A DNA stretch of 53,659 bases from Desmonostoc vinosum HA7617-LM4 (GTDB taxonomy: Bacteria; Cyanobacteriota; Cyanobacteriia; Cyanobacteriales; Nostocaceae): contig JAHHHC010000043.1 in the NCBI GenBank assembly GCA_019359515.1, positions 1 through 53,659 of the forward strand, given 5' to 3'. Positions 51,086 to 53,659 of the stretch are shown in pieces. Numbering within the stretch: position 1 is the first letter of the stretch; every line of letters starts with the position of its first letter. Position numbers and translations under genes: made by a program. A model generated the notes under the pieces. That model saw only the letters and a program-made list of their open reading frames with translations. It was not told where the DNA came from and did not search any database.

Positions 51086-52261
51086 CACGAAATTTTCTGT
51101 TATCTGGTAACTATCAAAAGTAATTTGGATGCTAAAATATTCTCCTATTTCTCCATCAAAGCGTTTTAATTGTATGTAGTTATCTTGTTCTCTTGCTTGC
51201 ACTTCCTGAATGATTTCTTCTGACTCTAAAAGCAGAGCTAACTTGATATTAATAGGTAGATATTCTCCATTGGCAGGATGTAGTTGCACGCGAATACTAA
51301 CTTGTTGGCTATCTTCTGGTATGAAGGCAACTAATAGCACCACTTTTTGAGACTCTATTTCCATTCCCAAATCAATCAGCTTGGCTCGTTTGATACTACC
51401 AACACTTAACCCAGAGCTACTCCTGAAATTAAAAGCTAGACTGTTGGAATTGAGGGGCAAAAATGTTTCTACTGCTTCCCAAGCATTATCGTGTATACCT
51501 TCTAGCCAACGACTCAAATTCACTCGCACTTGCGATGATTGTGGGTGCTGCCGTTGTTGGTACAAGCGCTGCCGCCACTGCTCATTTTCTAGTAGCGCTC
51601 CCCAAGTTATAAATGGTACTGCCAATCTAGAGAAATGAAAAGAGGCATTGCCTAACCGTTGCACAAGATTTTCTGCTTGCTCGGTGGATAATTGTGGTAA
51701 AGGAGCTATAGCCGCTTTCATCTCTTCTCCTCTGCAAAATTGGTAGCTCAAAGAGAAAGCATTGAGGTCTTTTGTCAAATGCCGTGCATCTATACAATAA
51801 GTCCTATCCACTGAGTCATAGTCAGCCAGAGATTTTAGTTCTTTATGGGTTGTGTAACCCCAAATTCGTACCCACTCGCCATCCGGTTTGACTTGCACTG
51901 CTAAATAGTAGTCTGCTGCCCAACTAGGAATATCTACCCATTCTTGAGGTACTTCTAAGTCGCTATCATCAATTGCTTCACTGGGGATCAACACAACTCG
52001 CCTCCCCTCTAGCAAAATTGCTGTGCCATTGACAAATTCCCAAAAAGCTGGAGTACCAGGGAAACTGTACCAAACACTCGCTCTGGGAAAATCTTCAGTT
52101 GAGATCCAATCCAAGAAAGCATGGAGACAAATTTGATTTATGTAAGCGCACCAGCGACTACTAGGTTGAGCATAAACCTGGCTTTGCTGCCAGGATTGCG
52201 CCTGAATAGTTGGTGATATTTCTAACAACCATTCTCTGGAATCTGCAAACGCGCAAGTCAT
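51080..52261 (-). CDS. DUF1822-family protein
   Basis: A 393-residue protein of the cyanobacterial DUF1822 family. Typical features are the N-terminal WLEISPTI-like segment, WCAYINQICLHAFLDWI, an invariant-looking IPSEAIDDSDLEVPQEWVDI, and WAADYYLAVQVKPDGEWVRI followed by WGYTTHKELK. A glutamine- and leucine-rich middle leads to LVAFIPEDSQQVSIRVQLHP and a C-terminal beta-rich region near LLLESEEIIQEVQAREQDNY. The role of the family is unknown. It lies 27 bases after the sigma factor gene and is probably cotranscribed with it and with CHAT-CHASE2. Confidence 0.88.
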   Translation of the reverse strand: MTCAFADSREWLLEISPTIQAQSWQQSQVYAQPSSRWCAYINQICLHAFLDWISTEDFPRASVWYSFPGTPAFWEFVNGTAILLEGRRVVLIPSEAIDDSDLEVPQEWVDIPSWAADYYLAVQVKPDGEWVRIWGYTTHKELKSLADYDSVDRTYCIDARHLTKDLNAFSLSYQFCRGEEMKAAIAPLPQLSTEQAENLVQRLGNASFHFSRLAVPFITWGALLENEQWRQRLYQQRQHPQSSQVRVNLSRWLEGIHDNAWEAVETFLPLNSNSLAFNFRSSSGLSVGSIKRAKLIDLGMEIESQKVVLLVAFIPEDSQQVSIRVQLHPANGEYLPINIKLALLLESEEIIQEVQAREQDNYIQLKRFDGEIGEYFSIQITFDSYQITENFVI

Positions 52262-52288
52262 TTTTACTACCTTGTGAAAATTACGGTT

Positions 52289-53488
52289 TTATGTTGTACC
52301 ACCATGCTGGTTTGTCAACCATTCTTCCAAAGCAAGACTCATATCTTTAATTTGGTTGGAATTAACAGAAATATTCAAATCCTGGCTCCACTTAATTAGT
52401 GCTGCAAGTATTGATTCTCTACCTTTAACCAGTTTGCGAGACACCGTAGGCTGACTCATCTGCAACTGTTGCATAATCTGCTGCTGAGTCAGTCCCTGTT
52501 CGTAGTAAAGCTTAAGTACTTCTTGGGATTGTACATCTAGGCTCTGTAAAGCTTCTAACAATACACCAGACATCTGAGATATTTGGTTTTGTCGATTTTG
52601 GATATCCTCTTCGGCTATCATATCAGCCATTGGTGAGTCAGAGGATGGGTCTAGCAAATCAAATGTTATTGTCGTGTCATCATTTTGCTTGAAAGCATTT
52701 AGAGATTTCACAGATGGAAATAGATAAGCACGCACATAGAGAGCTGTTTGCGTTAACCACCCCTCAATTGTCTGGGCGTTGCGCTGCTCAGTCGGTTGAG
52801 TGATTTGGCTTTGGCGTTGGTGGTTGTAGAGGTTGGCAATAGCTTCCCAAAGTTGGCGATTCGGTTCTGGTAACTGACTGGCACCTCCTAGTTGGTTTTG
52901 GGTGTACAGTTCCTTGAAACAAGTCCAAGCTAAACGATATTGAGCAACTGCGCTTTGTGATAATCCAGCTTCACTAAGAGCTTCATTAAGCAGCTTTTTG
53001 CTCACTTTGCGTAACAAGGCCCAATTGCTGCAAATGTCAGCTTCCTTGCGTTGACGTAAAATATCTCTCAGCCGACTGGGCATTGCCATGATGGCGTAAG
53101 CTTTTAAGCTAGAAGATTTTTCTGGGTTGAAATCTTTAAGAATTGTTTCGGCTTCTGCGATCGCCATTTGAAAGTAATCAGCGAGCAGGTATTGGCTGAG
53201 AGTAAATTTAGCAACTGATTTTGCAGCAACCCAGTAACATGGTTCTTGTAAATAAGCTAATAAATGCATTCTGGCAAGGTTATTCAACCCAGAGCGCCAT
53301 TGTTTGTGCCAGTATAGCGCCCAAAAGTTCTCTGATTTAGGTGCTGATGACGAACGCTGCAAGTGATTTTGGATATTTCTATACAGTTTGGGATCAGTCA
53401 ACCATTTGCTGAATCTGCCTCTTTCCAACTGCATGAATGTTGAAAACATAACCGTAATTTCTTGGCGAAGACGCATAAGCAATTTCAA
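52289..53488 (-). CDS. Sigma-70-family RNA polymerase sigma factor (divergent)
   Basis: A 399-residue protein. The C-terminal region 4 HTH is clear: LDVQSQEVLKLYYEQGLTQQ followed by QIMQQLQMSQPTVSRKLVKG. Region 2-like sequence is weak but ILKDFNPEKSSSLKAYAIMA and LRDILRQRKEADICSNW fit sigma region 2 of ECF-like factors. The long middle section has a Gln/Thr-rich linker. Its position at the head of a three-gene set with DUF1822 and CHAT-CHASE2 suggests it directs their expression or is controlled by them. This grouping is one I have seen in other cyanobacteria (from memory). Confidence 0.82.
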   Translation of the reverse strand: MKLLMRLRQEITVMFSTFMQLERGRFSKWLTDPKLYRNIQNHLQRSSSAPKSENFWALYWHKQWRSGLNNLARMHLLAYLQEPCYWVAAKSVAKFTLSQYLLADYFQMAIAEAETILKDFNPEKSSSLKAYAIMAMPSRLRDILRQRKEADICSNWALLRKVSKKLLNEALSEAGLSQSAVAQYRLAWTCFKELYTQNQLGGASQLPEPNRQLWEAIANLYNHQRQSQITQPTEQRNAQTIEGWLTQTALYVRAYLFPSVKSLNAFKQNDDTTITFDLLDPSSDSPMADMIAEEDIQNRQNQISQMSGVLLEALQSLDVQSQEVLKLYYEQGLTQQQIMQQLQMSQPTVSRKLVKGRESILAALIKWSQDLNISVNSNQIKDMSLALEEWLTNQHGGTT

Positions 53489-53549
53489 ATATTAAATATT
53501 TATAGGACTTACGCATTGACAAAATTTTTATCTACAGCAGATTGCAGGT

Positions 53550-53659
53550 TTATGAAGTACAGTAGCAACAGTCTGTAAACCAGTTTTTTAGATGTTTAGG
53601 ATTAATCAAATCAAGAGCCGTTGCAATCAGAATATCAACCATTTTTGTTGTGGTTGGAG
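53550..53659 (-). pseudogene. Transposase C-terminal fragment at window edge
   Basis: The minus-strand frame from the window edge reads TKMVDILIATALDLINPKHL followed by KNWFTDCCYCTS and a stop at 53550. The ending resembles the NWF-x-H-CGYCTS end of IS630-type transposases. GGACTTACGCATTGAC at about 53503-53518 could be an element end. The rest of the gene is outside the window. Confidence 0.5.

Overview
The window looks like chromosomal or megaplasmid DNA of a filamentous, Nostoc-like cyanobacterium. The evidence is AT-rich DNA studded with the HIP1 octamer GCGATCGC, heptamer/octamer tandem repeats, xisH/xisI, DUF928 and DUF1822 proteins, TPR-CHAT proteins, CHASE2 sensors, and a long tRNA cluster of the kind known from Nostocales plasmids. 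All family calls are from reading translated sequence; no database was searched.

Layout. 0-2 kb: two broken insertion sequences and a small membrane protein. 2-12 kb: an Hsp70-like ATPase, a CYTH phosphatase, a two-partner secretion pair (outer-membrane TpsB and haemagglutinin-like TpsA, convergent and overlapping), a frameshifted Rpn/DUF2887 nuclease, and a PEP-CTERM metalloprotease. 12-20 kb: a co-directional set of DUF928 protein, CHASE2 hybrid kinase, receiver-kinase and exported TPR-CHAT protease-like protein. 20-23 kb: two AAA-like ATPases, one with a vWA-MoxR-associated HTH.

23-32 kb is a gene graveyard: a doubly deleted histidine kinase fused to a CRISPR remnant, a CRISPR repeat apparently interrupted by a degenerate group II intron, toxin/antitoxin fragments, HNH and reverse-transcriptase fragments, an IS fragment, then 25 tRNA or tRNA-like genes behind one promoter-like region and followed by a ParA stub. 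I read this as the remains of an integrated plasmid or similar element.

32-40 kb: a second DUF928 / TPR-CHAT / TpsA group. It is interrupted by xisH-xisI between two 74-bp direct repeats that carry the tail of a tpsA gene and the head of a CHAT gene.

40-47 kb: five small proteins with near-identical double-glycine leaders and beta/gamma-crystallin-like mature parts, followed by a C39-peptidase ABC exporter and a HlyD adaptor. Leaders and the second half of the mature domain are conserved in four of the five; the first half of the mature domain varies. Each cassette is bordered by a repeated hairpin element and most have a repeated terminator. This is the best candidate for an undescribed system in the window.

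47-54 kb: an unusual protein with four perfect-length 29-residue Trp-rich repeats, a membrane segment and an 11-residue-repeat coiled coil; then a likely operon of sigma-70-like factor, DUF1822 protein and CHAT-CHASE2 protein; then a transposase fragment at the edge.

How it may fit together (inference): TpsA/TpsB, DUF928 and both TPR-CHAT proteins all carry export signals, so they could form a surface or periplasmic module. CHASE2 sensors (kinase and CHAT-fused) and the sigma factor would supply sensing and transcriptional control. The crystallin cluster is a separate secretion system.
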